Assembly (NCBI GenBank): GCA_944321975.1
Contig: CALUNJ010000016.1
Location: forward strand, 1 to 36,995
Origin: an uncultured Paraprevotella sp.
GTDB lineage: Bacteria > Bacteroidota > Bacteroidia > Bacteroidales > Bacteroidaceae
Direction of reading: 5' to 3'
DNA length: 36,995 nt
The notes under the pieces were generated by a model, which searched no databases, was not told the DNA's origin, and was given only the letters and a program-made list of their open reading frames with translations. The translations under genes and the position numbers were made by a program. This document shows, in pieces, positions 15,233 to 23,752 of the stretch. How positions within the stretch are numbered: the first letter of the stretch is position 1; the number at the start of each line of letters is the position of its first letter.

Positions 15233-16543
15233 GTGGAAAGCACTTCGAAAAAGAAAATCATAGGGGACGGCTCATGGGCGGCCATAGTTCCTTTTATCCT
15301 CATCACGAGTTGTTTTGCCTTGTGGGGGTTTGCCAACGATGTCACGACCCCCATGGTGAAGGCCTTTTCCAAAATCTTCCGCATGAGCGTCACGGAAGGC
15401 ACGCTGGTCCAAGTGGCCTTCTATGGTGGCTATTTTGCCATGTCGCTTCCTGCGGCCATGTTCATCCGCCGCTATTCTTACAAGGCGGGGGTCATGCTGG
15501 GACTGGGGCTGTATGCCTTGGGCGCCTTCTTGTTCTTCCCGGCCAAGGAGTTGGGCGACTATTATCCATTCTTGATCGCATATTTCATTCTCACTTGCGG
15601 CCTTTCGTTCCTGGAGACGAGTTGCAACCCCTACATCCTTTCCATGGGGCCGGAGGAAACGGCCACGCGGCGGCTCAACCTGGCACAGGCTTTTAATCCC
15701 ATAGGGGCCTTGTTGGGCATGTATGTGGCCATGGAGTTTGTGCAACGCCGCCTCCATCCTTTGGACACGGCGGAGCGGGCTTTGCTTTCCGACAGCGAAT
15801 TCGAAGCCATACGCGATGCGGACCTGGCCACGCTGATTGCTCCTTATTTGGTCATTGGCGTGGTGACGTTGTGCGTGTTGGTGCTGGTGCGGGTGATGAA
15901 GATGCCGAAACACAGCGACGGGACGGGCAAGATGGATTTCGGGCCGACGCTGAGACGCCTCGCGGCCGTGCCCCGCTATCGTGAAGGCGTGGTGGCCCAG
16001 TTCTTCTATGTGGGGGCGCAGATCATGTGCTGGACGTTCATCATTCAGTATGGCACCCGCCTTTTTATGGACATGGGCATGGCCGAGCAGGCCGCCGAGG
16101 TGCGTTCGCAGCAGTTCAACATCGCCGCAATGGCCTTGTTCTGTGTGAGCCGTTTTATTTGCACGTTTTTGCTCCGTTTCTTCAATCCGGGGTGGTTGCT
16201 CCGCACGTTGGCGGTGGTGGCCTGCCTGTTCACTTTGGGCGTGGTCTTTTTCCAGGACATTTGGGGCATGTATTGCATTGTGGGAGTGTCGGCTTGCATG
16301 TCGCTCATGTTCCCCACCATTTACGGCATCGCCTTGCAGGGGCTGGGCGAGGATGCCAAATTTGGCGCTGCCGGCCTGATCATGGCGATTCTGGGCGGTT
16401 CTGTGTTGCCGCCGCTCCAAGCGTCCGTCATCGACCTGCACGAAGTGTGGGGGATGCCGGCCGTCAATATTTCGTTTCTGCTGCCTTTCCTCTGTTTTGT
16501 GGTTGTGGTGGTCTACGGGCATCGGTCTTACCGTCAAGGTTGA
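15233..16543 (+). CDS. fucP: L-fucose:H+ symporter permease (FucP)
   Basis: A 436-residue major-facilitator transporter with about 12 membrane helices. Residues matching the functional positions of the E. coli protein can be placed: Asp36 in FANDVTTP, Glu128 in LSFLETSCNPY, and Asn155 in QAFNPIGALLG. Related family members carry glucose, galactose or GlcNAc, so fucose specificity is inferred from the overall match and from the mutarotase upstream. The start is a GTG at 15233. No fucose isomerase, kinase or aldolase gene lies nearby, so the rest of the pathway must be encoded elsewhere. Confidence 0.85.
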   Translation: MESTSKKKIIGDGSWAAIVPFILITSCFALWGFANDVTTPMVKAFSKIFRMSVTEGTLVQVAFYGGYFAMSLPAAMFIRRYSYKAGVMLGLGLYALGAFLFFPAKELGDYYPFLIAYFILTCGLSFLETSCNPYILSMGPEETATRRLNLAQAFNPIGALLGMYVAMEFVQRRLHPLDTAERALLSDSEFEAIRDADLATLIAPYLVIGVVTLCVLVLVRVMKMPKHSDGTGKMDFGPTLRRLAAVPRYREGVVAQFFYVGAQIMCWTFIIQYGTRLFMDMGMAEQAAEVRSQQFNIAAMALFCVSRFICTFLLRFFNPGWLLRTLAVVACLFTLGVVFFQDIWGMYCIVGVSACMSLMFPTIYGIALQGLGEDAKFGAAGLIMAILGGSVLPPLQASVIDLHEVWGMPAVNISFLLPFLCFVVVVVYGHRSYRQG

Positions 16544-16601
16544 GCCTGACCTGTGGCGGAGGGAGGCGCGGCTTCTGAATGTTGTTGTTTTGTGGTTCAA
16601 A

Positions 16602-16642
16602 AATAGCCGCCTTGCCATTTGAGGATGGTCGGGGCGGCTATT
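16602..16642 (+). terminator. Strong hairpin downstream of fucP
   Basis: AATAGCCGCC at 16602-16611 pairs perfectly with GGCGGCTATT at 16633-16642. An inner CCAT/ATGG stem extends the fold. There is no T tract on the plus-strand exit, so it is an imperfect terminator and may also act as a processing or regulatory structure. Confidence 0.5.
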
Positions 16643-16734
16643 CCGGCACCACCCGTATGCTCTTTCGGATGGTTGCAAAGTACCTTGATTACGGGTGTGG
16701 AAAGGCCGAAGCTGTTTTTCCTGTTTGAGGTTTC

Positions 16735-16763
16735 TTGGATATGTTTTTTTTGTGTTAACTTTG
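16735..16763 (+). promoter_or_regulatory. Promoter of the GH2 gene
   Basis: TAACTTTG at 16756-16763 matches TAnnTTTG, with TTG at 16735-16737 eighteen bases upstream. It lies 28 bases before the start codon. Confidence 0.5.
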
Positions 16764-16791
16764 TTTCCAGGAACCATACCCCCTATATCGT

Positions 16792-19359
16792 ATGACATTA
16801 CCTGATTTCAAGAAAGGCATGTGGATGGCCGGGTGGGTCCTTTGCCTTGCTGTCTCTCCCTTGGCGGCACAACGTGAAATGAAAACCCTCAACGACAGTT
16901 GGGAATTCCGCAAACTGTCGGAACCGCAATGGACGCGGGTCAACCTGCCCCACACGTATAATCTGGATGCCTATGCAGGCCGCAATTATTACCAGGGAAA
17001 AGCGGTTTACCGCCGTGTGTTGACGCTGCCCGAGGTGGAAGAAGGCCGCCGTTATTATCTGAAGTTCGATGCGGCCAGCAAGGCCGCCGAGGTGGCGCTG
17101 AACGGCCGGGCGGTGGGCAGCCATGCCGGAGGGTATTCGGCTTTCACGGTCGATGTGACCGACGGACTGCAGAAGGAGAATGTGATAGAAGTCACGGTGG
17201 ACAACGGGCGGAAGGACATCACGCCCATTTCGGCAGACTTTACTTTTTGGGGCGGAATCTACCGCGACGTGTGGCTCATCACCCTTCCCGAACAGCATTT
17301 CAACATGGAGAACATGGGACCCTCCGGGGTCTTCATCACCACTCCGGAGGTGAGCACGGAGCAGGCCACGGTGCGTGTCCGCAGCGAGGTGGTGAACGAT
17401 GCCGGCAAGGCGGCCGTCCTGGAACTGCGCCATCAGATTTTTTCTCCCGGAGGCGAACTCCTGCAGACCCGGCGGCAGAGGCTCAGGCTGAAAGCCGGAG
17501 AAACCCGCGTGGCGGAATACACGTCGGATGCCATCCGCCGGCCGCAGCTTTGGTCGCCCGAGTCCCCTTCGCTTTACGTGGTGAAGACGGCATTGGTCGA
17601 CCCCAAGGGCGGGAAAGTGTTGGACGAACAACGGCAAAAAGTGGGCTTCCGCTGGTTTCCCTTCGACGGGGACAAGGGATTTTTCCTGAACGGGAAGCCT
17701 TATAAGCTCCGCGGCGTGAACCGCCATCAAGATCAGGCTCCCGTGGGCGTGGCGCTCGACGACGAGGCGCACCGCCGGGATGTGCGCCTGATGAAAGACA
17801 TCGGCTGCAACTTTGTCCGCATCTCGCATTATCCCCAGGACGATGCCTTGGTCGACCTTTGTGACGAACTTGGCTTGCTGGCTTGGGAGGAGATTCCTAT
17901 TGTCAATATCGTGGAGGACACGCCGGGCTATGCGGACAATTGCGAACGGAATTTGCGCGAGATGATCCGCCAGCACTACAACCACCCGTCCATTATCATG
18001 TGGGGCTACATGAACGAGATTCTGCTGGTCACTCCGGGGCCGGGCGATTCCCGCTGGCCGGATTACAGGGACCGCACCGTGGCTTTGGCCCGGCGGCTGG
18101 AACGGGTGTTGAAGGAAGAGGATCCTGCCCGCGCCAGCGCGATGGCGTTCAACATGACCAACCTTTATCATGAAATAGGCCTGGATTCGGTGGACGTGGC
18201 CGGATGGAACCTTTATCAGGGGTGGTATGTGGACCGCCTGGAGGATTTCAATGCCTGGTGCGAATACCAGCATGCGCACTATCCCGGCCTTCCGGTCATC
18301 ATCAGCGAGTGGGGGGCGGGCAGCGACTGCCGGCTGCATGCCGCGGAAGGCCGTCCGTTCGACTTCAGCATGGAATACCATCAGACGTATGTGGAGCACT
18401 ATTTGCCCTACATTGAGGAGAAAGAGTGGATTAGCGGATGCGCCTATTGGAATTTCGTGGACTTTAATGTGGCCGCCCGCCAGGAGTCCATGCCGAGGGT
18501 GAACAACAAGGGGTTGTTCTACAACGACCGTACGCCGAAGGACGTGGCCTACTACTTCAAGTCCATGTGGCGCGAGGATCTTCCGGTGCTCCACATCGCC
18601 AGCCGCGACTGGCCGGTGCGCACGGGCGCGACGCAGGCGGTCAAGGTCTATACGAACTTGCCGGAGGTGGAACTGCTGGTCAACGGGAAGTCTGCCGGAC
18701 GGCAGAAGGTGGAAAACTGCCATGCCGTGTTCCGGGTGGCGTTGCCCGAAGGCACGTCGTTGCTCCGGGCCAGAGGAACCGGCCGTGGAGGGCAGCCTGT
18801 GGAAGATGCCATGCAGATTCGCATGCGCCCCATGCCCGACTTGGCTGCGGGCGACGAGTTGGCCATCAACGTGGGGAGCCGTTGCGAGTTCACCTCTGAC
18901 GTGAGCCAGCTCACCTGGTTGCCCGACCGGCCATACGTGCGGGGCGGATGGGGCTATGTCGGCGGCGAGGAGCGCAGCACGACGTCGGAAATTGTCAATA
19001 CCGTGGACGGACCGTTGTATCAGACCTGGCGCGAAGGGGATTTCGCCTATAAGATCGATGCGCCGGAGGGCGACTATGAGGTGGAACTGCTGATGGCGGA
19101 CGTGACGCGCCCTGCCGTGCAGCAGGCCAACCTCCTGGGCAAGGCCGACGCGGAGAAGGCGGCGGGCGAGGCCCGTTTCCACATTTCCATTTGCGGCAAG
19201 CAGGTGGAGTCCGACTTTTCGCCTGCCGACGGAGGGCGTTACCGCACGGCTTTCAGGCGGCGTTATATCGTGCGCAACGAGGGCGACGCCATCCTGGTCG
19301 GGCTGAAAGCCGTGAAGGGGAAGCCTTTCCTGTCGGGCATCAAGGTGCGGAGGCTCTGA
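16792..19359 (+). CDS. Secreted glycoside hydrolase family 2 enzyme with C-terminal malectin-like domain
   Basis: An 855-residue exported glycosidase. A signal peptide (ending LAAQ, about residue 27) is followed by the GH2 sugar-binding domain, the immunoglobulin-like domain and the TIM barrel. The predicted acid/base is Glu409 in WGYMNE and the nucleophile Glu506 in IISEWGAGSD. The region after about residue 690 (DRPYVRGGWGYVGGEE to the end) resembles a malectin-like carbohydrate-binding module. GH2 covers beta-galactosidases, beta-mannosidases and beta-glucuronidases; the residues visible do not decide among them. The nearby fucosidase and fucose transporter suggest action on fucosylated host or plant glycans. 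It has its own promoter, so co-transcription with fucP is uncertain. Confidence 0.9.
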   Translation: MTLPDFKKGMWMAGWVLCLAVSPLAAQREMKTLNDSWEFRKLSEPQWTRVNLPHTYNLDAYAGRNYYQGKAVYRRVLTLPEVEEGRRYYLKFDAASKAAEVALNGRAVGSHAGGYSAFTVDVTDGLQKENVIEVTVDNGRKDITPISADFTFWGGIYRDVWLITLPEQHFNMENMGPSGVFITTPEVSTEQATVRVRSEVVNDAGKAAVLELRHQIFSPGGELLQTRRQRLRLKAGETRVAEYTSDAIRRPQLWSPESPSLYVVKTALVDPKGGKVLDEQRQKVGFRWFPFDGDKGFFLNGKPYKLRGVNRHQDQAPVGVALDDEAHRRDVRLMKDIGCNFVRISHYPQDDALVDLCDELGLLAWEEIPIVNIVEDTPGYADNCERNLREMIRQHYNHPSIIMWGYMNEILLVTPGPGDSRWPDYRDRTVALARRLERVLKEEDPARASAMAFNMTNLYHEIGLDSVDVAGWNLYQGWYVDRLEDFNAWCEYQHAHYPGLPVIISEWGAGSDCRLHAAEGRPFDFSMEYHQTYVEHYLPYIEEKEWISGCAYWNFVDFNVAARQESMPRVNNKGLFYNDRTPKDVAYYFKSMWREDLPVLHIASRDWPVRTGATQAVKVYTNLPEVELLVNGKSAGRQKVENCHAVFRVALPEGTSLLRARGTGRGGQPVEDAMQIRMRPMPDLAAGDELAINVGSRCEFTSDVSQLTWLPDRPYVRGGWGYVGGEERSTTSEIVNTVDGPLYQTWREGDFAYKIDAPEGDYEVELLMADVTRPAVQQANLLGKADAEKAAGEARFHISICGKQVESDFSPADGGRYRTAFRRRYIVRNEGDAILVGLKAVKGKPFLSGIKVRRL

Positions 19360-19537
19360 GCCGCGCTGCCGGGCGGACCGTGGCTTCCGAGGCGCGGAAG
19401 GAGCCAGGCGGACGGGACCGGAATTTGCGGAGGCCTCGCCCGTTTTTTTCATTCTGTGCCCGATGAAATGTCTGTGATTTTCCGGCTCCTTCCCAAACCG
19501 TGCCGAAGGGCGGAAAAAGCCTCTCAAGAGAAGCGTA

Positions 19538-19603
19538 AATTTCCCTCAAGCGATTCACATTTTTTTCTCAAGCAAAAGAAATGTGAATCGCTTGAGGGAA
19601 ATT
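19538..19603. repeat. Dispersed intergenic palindrome, copy 2
   Basis: A 29-bp inverted repeat: bases 19538-19566 pair with 19575-19603 apart from one T-G wobble at 19563/19578, around the same 8-base loop CTCAAGCA as copy 1. The core (bases 19546-19581 or so) is nearly identical to 8111-8146. It lies between the GH2 and GH29 genes. The remainder of 19360-19933 holds no gene I can support. Confidence 0.85.
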
Positions 19604-19933
19604 CTGCCGTTTCCGGGCGGTCGTTTCGGGCTTTCTTTCCTGTCGTTTTCCTTTTTTGGTGGGAGGAGGGCAGGCGGTTGTGATGGCGCGTGGTGTCTTC
19701 TTTTTTGTTTCGGATGCTTCTTTTGTCCTGTGGGGCGCGCAGTCGGGTCACGGCGGGTCGTTGGCGTGCTGCTGCCCATAAGGGGGGTAGGTCGTTTCTT
19801 CGAGAAATTAGGAAGATGGCTGATATGGGTCTGGTGATGACCTGTTCGTCTTTTTTAGATACAGGCCTATGCATAGGTTGATAAAATGCGATTATTGGCA
19901 CATATTGTGCGACGGAAAACGGGATGAAAAGTT

Positions 19934-19942
19934 TATCTTTGC
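19934..19942 (+). promoter_or_regulatory. -7 element of the GH29 gene
   Basis: TATCTTTGC at 19934-19942 matches the TAnnTTTGC consensus, about 85 bases before the start codon. The nearest TTG (19905-19907) is 26 bases away, longer than usual, so the promoter may be weak or activator-dependent. Confidence 0.45.
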
Positions 19943-20026
19943 AATAAGATTAGGAAAAAGGAATGTGATGGAACATGGGGCGTGATTCGGTTAGGGAAAA
20001 CATGGAATAAAAAAATATGAATTAGC

Positions 20027-21631
20027 ATGAGACATTGGATTAGAACAGTGTGCGGGAGCCTGCTGGCCGTCATGGGCACGGCGATGCCCGCAGAAGCGCA
20101 AGAGACAGTGAAGCCCGAGCCGATGCAGGCGGGTGTGTATGAGCCCACATGGGAGTCATTGTCCCGGTATGAATGTCCGGACTGGTTCCGCGACGCCAAG
20201 TTCGGCATCTGGGCACATTGGGGGCCGCAGTGCGAGCCGGAGGCGGGAGACTGGTATGCCCGTAACATGTACTATCCGGGGCAGTGGCAGCATGAATACC
20301 ACGTGAAGAAGTATGGCGACCCGAAGGAGTTCGGCTTCAAGGACGTGATCAACGAATGGAAAGCCGAAGAATGGGAGCCGGACTCGCTGGTTCGCCTTTA
20401 CAAAAGCGTGGGGGCGCGTTATTTCATGACGTTGGGCAACCACCATGACAATTTCGACCTGTGGGACAGCAAATACCAGCCTTGGAACTCCGTGAACATG
20501 GGGCCGAAGCGGAATATCGTGGGCGAGTGGGCCGCGGCTTGCAAGAAGTACGGGCTGCCGCTCGGGGTGAGCATCCACGCCTCGCACACCTGGACGTGGA
20601 TGGAAGGCGCGCAGGATTACGACGGGAAACTCACGGCCGCCGACGGGAAAGGCAAGTGGTGGGAAGGCTACGACCCGCAGGACCTTTACGCGCAGCGGCA
20701 CGAACGGAGCCGGGACAGCAAAAACGTGGGCGCCATTCATTCGCAGTGGGCTTGGGGCAACGGTGCCTCGCAGCCTTCGGGGGCTTTCAAGACGGAGGTG
20801 TATAACCGCACGTTGGACGTGATCAACCGTTATCATCCCGATGTGTTGTATTTCGACGACACGGTGCTGCCTTTTTATCCCATCAGCGACGAGGGCGTGA
20901 GAATCCTGGCCCACATGTACAATAAGAGCCTGAAAGACCACGGGGGGCAGATGCGGGCCGTGGTGACGGGCAAGATCCTGGAGGACCGGCACAAGGAAGC
21001 CATGGTGTGGGACGTGGAGCGCGGCGTGCCCGACCGCCCGCAGGAGAAGTACTGGCAGACATGCACGTGCTTGGGAAGCTGGCATTACGACCGCGGCATT
21101 TATGACCGGGACGGCTATAAGTCGGCGGCCACGGTGGTGAAGATGTTGGTGGACGTGGTGAGCAAGAACGGCAACTTGTTGTTGAGCGTTCCTCTGCGGG
21201 GCAGCGGGGCGATCGACGAGAAGGAAATGGCCATACTGAAGGACCTCAAGGCTTGGATGGACATCAACAGCGAGAGCATCTATGGCACGCGCCCGTGGGC
21301 CACCTTCGGCGAAGGGCCGCTGGCCGAAAGCGCCAATCCGATCAATGCCCAAGGGTTCAACGAAGGGCAGAAATACACGGCGGCCGATATCCGCTATGTG
21401 CAGAAGGGGGGCGTGGTCTATGCCACGGCGCTGGGCTGGCCTGACGGCGGGCGCATGGTGATGAAGTCGCTGCGCGAGGGGGAAAATTACAAAGGCAAGG
21501 TGGCCGGCGTGGAACTGCTGGGACACGGCCCGGTGGATTACACCTGCGATGGCACGGCCTTGACGGCGGAACTGCCGGCCGACAAGCCCAATGCGATAGC
21601 CCCTGTGCTGAAGGTGACGTTTGCCGATTGA
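20027..21631 (+). CDS. Secreted alpha-L-fucosidase, glycoside hydrolase family 29
   Basis: A 534-residue exported enzyme with a signal peptide ending in AEAQ (about residue 25). The GH29 barrel is evident from FRDAKFGIWAHWGPQ, ARYFMTLGNHHDNFDLWDS and YGLPLGVSIHASHTW. The predicted nucleophile is Asp277 in PDVLYFDD, by alignment with the WxD-type motif of known fucosidases. A C-terminal beta-sandwich starts near residue 430. It would release L-fucose from glycans in the periplasm or outside the cell, for uptake by the FucP-type transporter encoded upstream. The acid/base residue is poorly conserved in this family and I cannot place it. Fucosidase is the most likely activity, but some GH29-like enzymes act on other sugars. 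Confidence 0.88.
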   Translation: MRHWIRTVCGSLLAVMGTAMPAEAQETVKPEPMQAGVYEPTWESLSRYECPDWFRDAKFGIWAHWGPQCEPEAGDWYARNMYYPGQWQHEYHVKKYGDPKEFGFKDVINEWKAEEWEPDSLVRLYKSVGARYFMTLGNHHDNFDLWDSKYQPWNSVNMGPKRNIVGEWAAACKKYGLPLGVSIHASHTWTWMEGAQDYDGKLTAADGKGKWWEGYDPQDLYAQRHERSRDSKNVGAIHSQWAWGNGASQPSGAFKTEVYNRTLDVINRYHPDVLYFDDTVLPFYPISDEGVRILAHMYNKSLKDHGGQMRAVVTGKILEDRHKEAMVWDVERGVPDRPQEKYWQTCTCLGSWHYDRGIYDRDGYKSAATVVKMLVDVVSKNGNLLLSVPLRGSGAIDEKEMAILKDLKAWMDINSESIYGTRPWATFGEGPLAESANPINAQGFNEGQKYTAADIRYVQKGGVVYATALGWPDGGRMVMKSLREGENYKGKVAGVELLGHGPVDYTCDGTALTAELPADKPNAIAPVLKVTFAD

Positions 21632-21659
21632 AAAGGGGAGTCAAATGGATTTTCCGTAA

Positions 21660-22159
21660 CGGCTTGATCCTTTATCTTTTGTCAGCACGGGGCTAAAGGA
21701 CATTGTCTTGCCGCAAAGCATACTCAGTATCGGAGACAGTGGTTTTGAGAACTGTGTCAATCTGGAGTCCGTCACGTCGTTAAACTCGAATCCGCCTTCG
21801 CTCTATGCTTCGGGTGTATTTCCCGGAAAGACTTTCGCATCGGCTACGCTCTACGTACCTGCGGAGGCCGGGGAACGTTACAAGAATGATTGGTATTGGA
21901 AGAACTTCAGGAGCATACAGGCCATAGGTTCGACGGGTATTGAGGCAACGATGACCGGCGGACAGCAGCAGAACGTGGCAGCCACGGCCGACGGCATAGC
22001 CGTGGAAGGAACAGCCGGTCTGGTTGAGGTCTACAGCGTGGACGGCACGCTCGTGACGCGTGTCAATGCCATAGGCGGACGCACGGATATCGCCCTCCCC
22101 GCGGACACGGCCTGTTTATAATAAAGGCAGGAGACCGGACGGTAAAGGTCAACCGGTGA
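21660..22159 (+). pseudogene. Decayed 3' fragment of a BspA-like protein with T9SS sorting domain
   Basis: The frame opens just after a stop at 21657-21659 with no start codon. It encodes a BspA-type leucine-rich repeat end (LKDIVLPQSILSIGDSGFEN), the repeat cap (TLYVPAEAGERYKNDWYWKN), and a C-terminal sorting-domain-like segment (VEVYSVDGTLVTRV). A stop at 22119-22121 cuts the domain. Adding one base near 22110 restores TGLFIIKAGDRTVKVNR and a stop at 22157-22159, exactly how such domains end. The gene therefore lacks its 5' part and carries a one-base deletion. It sits 25 bases after the fucosidase gene, so it may be the residue of a deletion that fused two loci. Confidence 0.75.
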
Positions 22160-22179
22160 GTCTTGGAGCGGGGAATAAG

Positions 22180-22220
22180 CGGCCGCGCCACAGCCTGCAG
22201 GGGCTGTGCGCGGCCGTTTT
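22180..22220 (+). terminator. Rho-independent terminator
   Basis: CGGCCGCGC at 22180-22188 and ACAGCC at 22190-22195 pair with GGCTGT at 22202-22207 and GCGCGGCCG at 22208-22216. There is one bulged C, a 6-base loop, and a TTTT run. It ends transcription from the fucosidase and pseudogene region. Confidence 0.85.
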
Positions 22221-22277
22221 GCTTGTTTCTGCTACGAAACATACCTTTTGGAACACTTCCGCATGGCATAAAAGCCG

Positions 22278-22286
22278 TATCTTTGG
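22278..22286 (+). promoter_or_regulatory. -7 element of the metallophosphoesterase gene
   Basis: TATCTTTGG at 22278-22286 matches TAnnTTTG and lies 18 bases before the start codon. The nearest TTTG (22247-22250) is 27 bases upstream, so spacing is not ideal. Confidence 0.4.
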
Positions 22287-22304
22287 CCTCCAAAAGAAGA
22301 ATGT

Positions 22305-23111
22305 ATGAGGAAATGGAAAACGGTGGGACTGTGGCTGTGCGCATTTCTCTTGCAGGGATGCGAACTGATAGAGTACCACCCGTACGACACGCGCATCGAG
22401 GGCGAGACGGGGCTGACAGCGAAGAACGTCCGGCTGATAGAGGAGAAGACGAGGGGAAAGCGGGAGTTCCGCTTCGCCATGATCAGCGACACGCAGCGGA
22501 GGTATGACGAGACGGAAGAGGTGGTGGACCTGCTGAACCGGCGCGGGGACATCGACTTCGTGCTGCACGGCGGCGACGTGGCCGACTTCGGGGAGACGAA
22601 GGAGTTCCTTTGGTCGCGCGACTTCCTGAACAAGCTGCACATGCCGTACGTCTGCCTGCTGGGAAACCATGACTGCCTCGGCACGGGATTCGACGTGTAT
22701 CTGAAAGTATTCGGCGAGGACAACTTCGCGTTCACGGCGGGCAACGTCCGTTTCATCTGCCTGAACACGAACGCGCTGGAGTATGACTACAGCCACCCGG
22801 TGCCGAACTTCGACTTCATGGAGCGGGAGCTGCGCGACTGGCCCGAAGGGGTGGAGAAGACCGTCGTGGCCATGCACGTGCCGCCCGGCGACGACGAGTT
22901 CAACAACAACGTGGAGCTGGCATTCGAGGCGTATGTCACCAGCTTTCCCGGCCTGCAGTTCTGCCTGTTCGGCCATCAGCACTCGTTTCAGGAAAAAGAC
23001 TATTTCGGCGACGGCGTGATGTATTACGGTTGCACGACCATCGGGAAGCGGGGATATTATGTCATCACCATCAAGGAGGAGGGGTATGAGATTGAGCGTT
23101 GTTCTTTTTAG
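22305..23111 (+). CDS. Lipoprotein metallophosphoesterase
   Basis: A 268-residue calcineurin-like metallophosphoesterase. The lipobox LLQGC at residues 15-19 predicts a lipoprotein. The metal-binding blocks occur in order: Asp62 in ISDTQ (Gln in the usual His place), Asp91 in GGDVAD, Asn121-His122 in LGNHD, then AMHVPPG and FGHQH. The substrate is unknown; such enzymes cleave phosphomonoesters or phosphodiesters. The next gene starts inside its 3' end, with a 26-base overlap and a strong AGGAGG ribosome site, so the two products are likely coordinated. Confidence 0.85.
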   Translation: MRKWKTVGLWLCAFLLQGCELIEYHPYDTRIEGETGLTAKNVRLIEEKTRGKREFRFAMISDTQRRYDETEEVVDLLNRRGDIDFVLHGGDVADFGETKEFLWSRDFLNKLHMPYVCLLGNHDCLGTGFDVYLKVFGEDNFAFTAGNVRFICLNTNALEYDYSHPVPNFDFMERELRDWPEGVEKTVVAMHVPPGDDEFNNNVELAFEAYVTSFPGLQFCLFGHQHSFQEKDYFGDGVMYYGCTTIGKRGYYVITIKEEGYEIERCSF

Positions 23112-23745
23112 CTTGTGCCTGGCACTCCTGCCTTCCCGGGCCGGAGCGCAAGAGATGGGTGCGCAGGCCGATTCGGCCCGCACGCGGTATGAGAAGATGA
23201 TGACCCGGCGGATGGAGATGTGGCAGCGGCTTATCCCGGACCATTATAAGATGCAGTTCGCTGGAAGTATCGGGATGGTTTCCCTGGGGACGGGATGGAC
23301 GTACGGGAAGAAGAAGCAGTGGGAGACGGACCTCATGTTCGGTTTCCTTCCGAAATTCGAGAGCGAGCACCACAAGCTGGTCTTCACGGTCAAGCAGTCC
23401 TACGTGCCTTGGCGGTTGCGCATAGGAGAAAGCGCATGGATCGTCCAGCCCCTGTCGTGCAGTTTGTTCCTTTCCTCGGTGCTGAACGACAAGTTCTGGA
23501 CGCGCGAGCCAGATCGTTACCCGAAAGGTTATTACGGTTTTTCCACTCGCATCCGCGCCAATCTCTCGCTGGGGCAGCGCATCATGTTCGACATTCCGGA
23601 CGTGTCCGACTGGCTGGTGCAGGACATCTCGTTGTTTTATGAGTTAGGTGCCTGCGACACGGATTTCTGTACCTTTTTCGGCGACCGGAGCATCAAGTTC
23701 AAGGAAATCCTGAGCCTGGCCGTCGGTGTCAAGGTGCACATCTGA
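23086..23745 (+). CDS. Putative outer-membrane protein of unknown function
   Basis: A 219-residue exported protein with a signal peptide ending in RAGAQ. After a short charged linker (RYEKMMTRRMEMWQR) the rest alternates polar and aromatic residues like a small beta-barrel and ends VGVKVHI, with the hydrophobic terminal strand typical of outer-membrane barrels. I do not recognise a named family. The ATG at 23086 is preceded by AAGGAGGA, unusually good for this phylum, and overlaps the metallophosphoesterase gene. An open frame extends upstream to 23059, but only the 23086 start puts the signal peptide at the N-terminus. It converges with the hydrolase gene 7 bases away. Confidence 0.7.
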   Translation: MRLSVVLFSLCLALLPSRAGAQEMGAQADSARTRYEKMMTRRMEMWQRLIPDHYKMQFAGSIGMVSLGTGWTYGKKKQWETDLMFGFLPKFESEHHKLVFTVKQSYVPWRLRIGESAWIVQPLSCSLFLSSVLNDKFWTREPDRYPKGYYGFSTRIRANLSLGQRIMFDIPDVSDWLVQDISLFYELGACDTDFCTFFGDRSIKFKEILSLAVGVKVHI

Positions 23746-23752
23746 CGCGTCC

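Noticed and set aside
15272..16798. Long open frame (508 codons) on the minus strand opposite fucP
   Set aside because: Antisense shadow of a GC-rich coding gene; His/Arg/Gln-rich with no domain.
16798..19527. Long open frame (909 codons) on the minus strand opposite the GH2 gene
   Set aside because: The plus-strand frame carries the GH2 catalytic motifs and signal peptide; the minus frame is compositionally biased and featureless.
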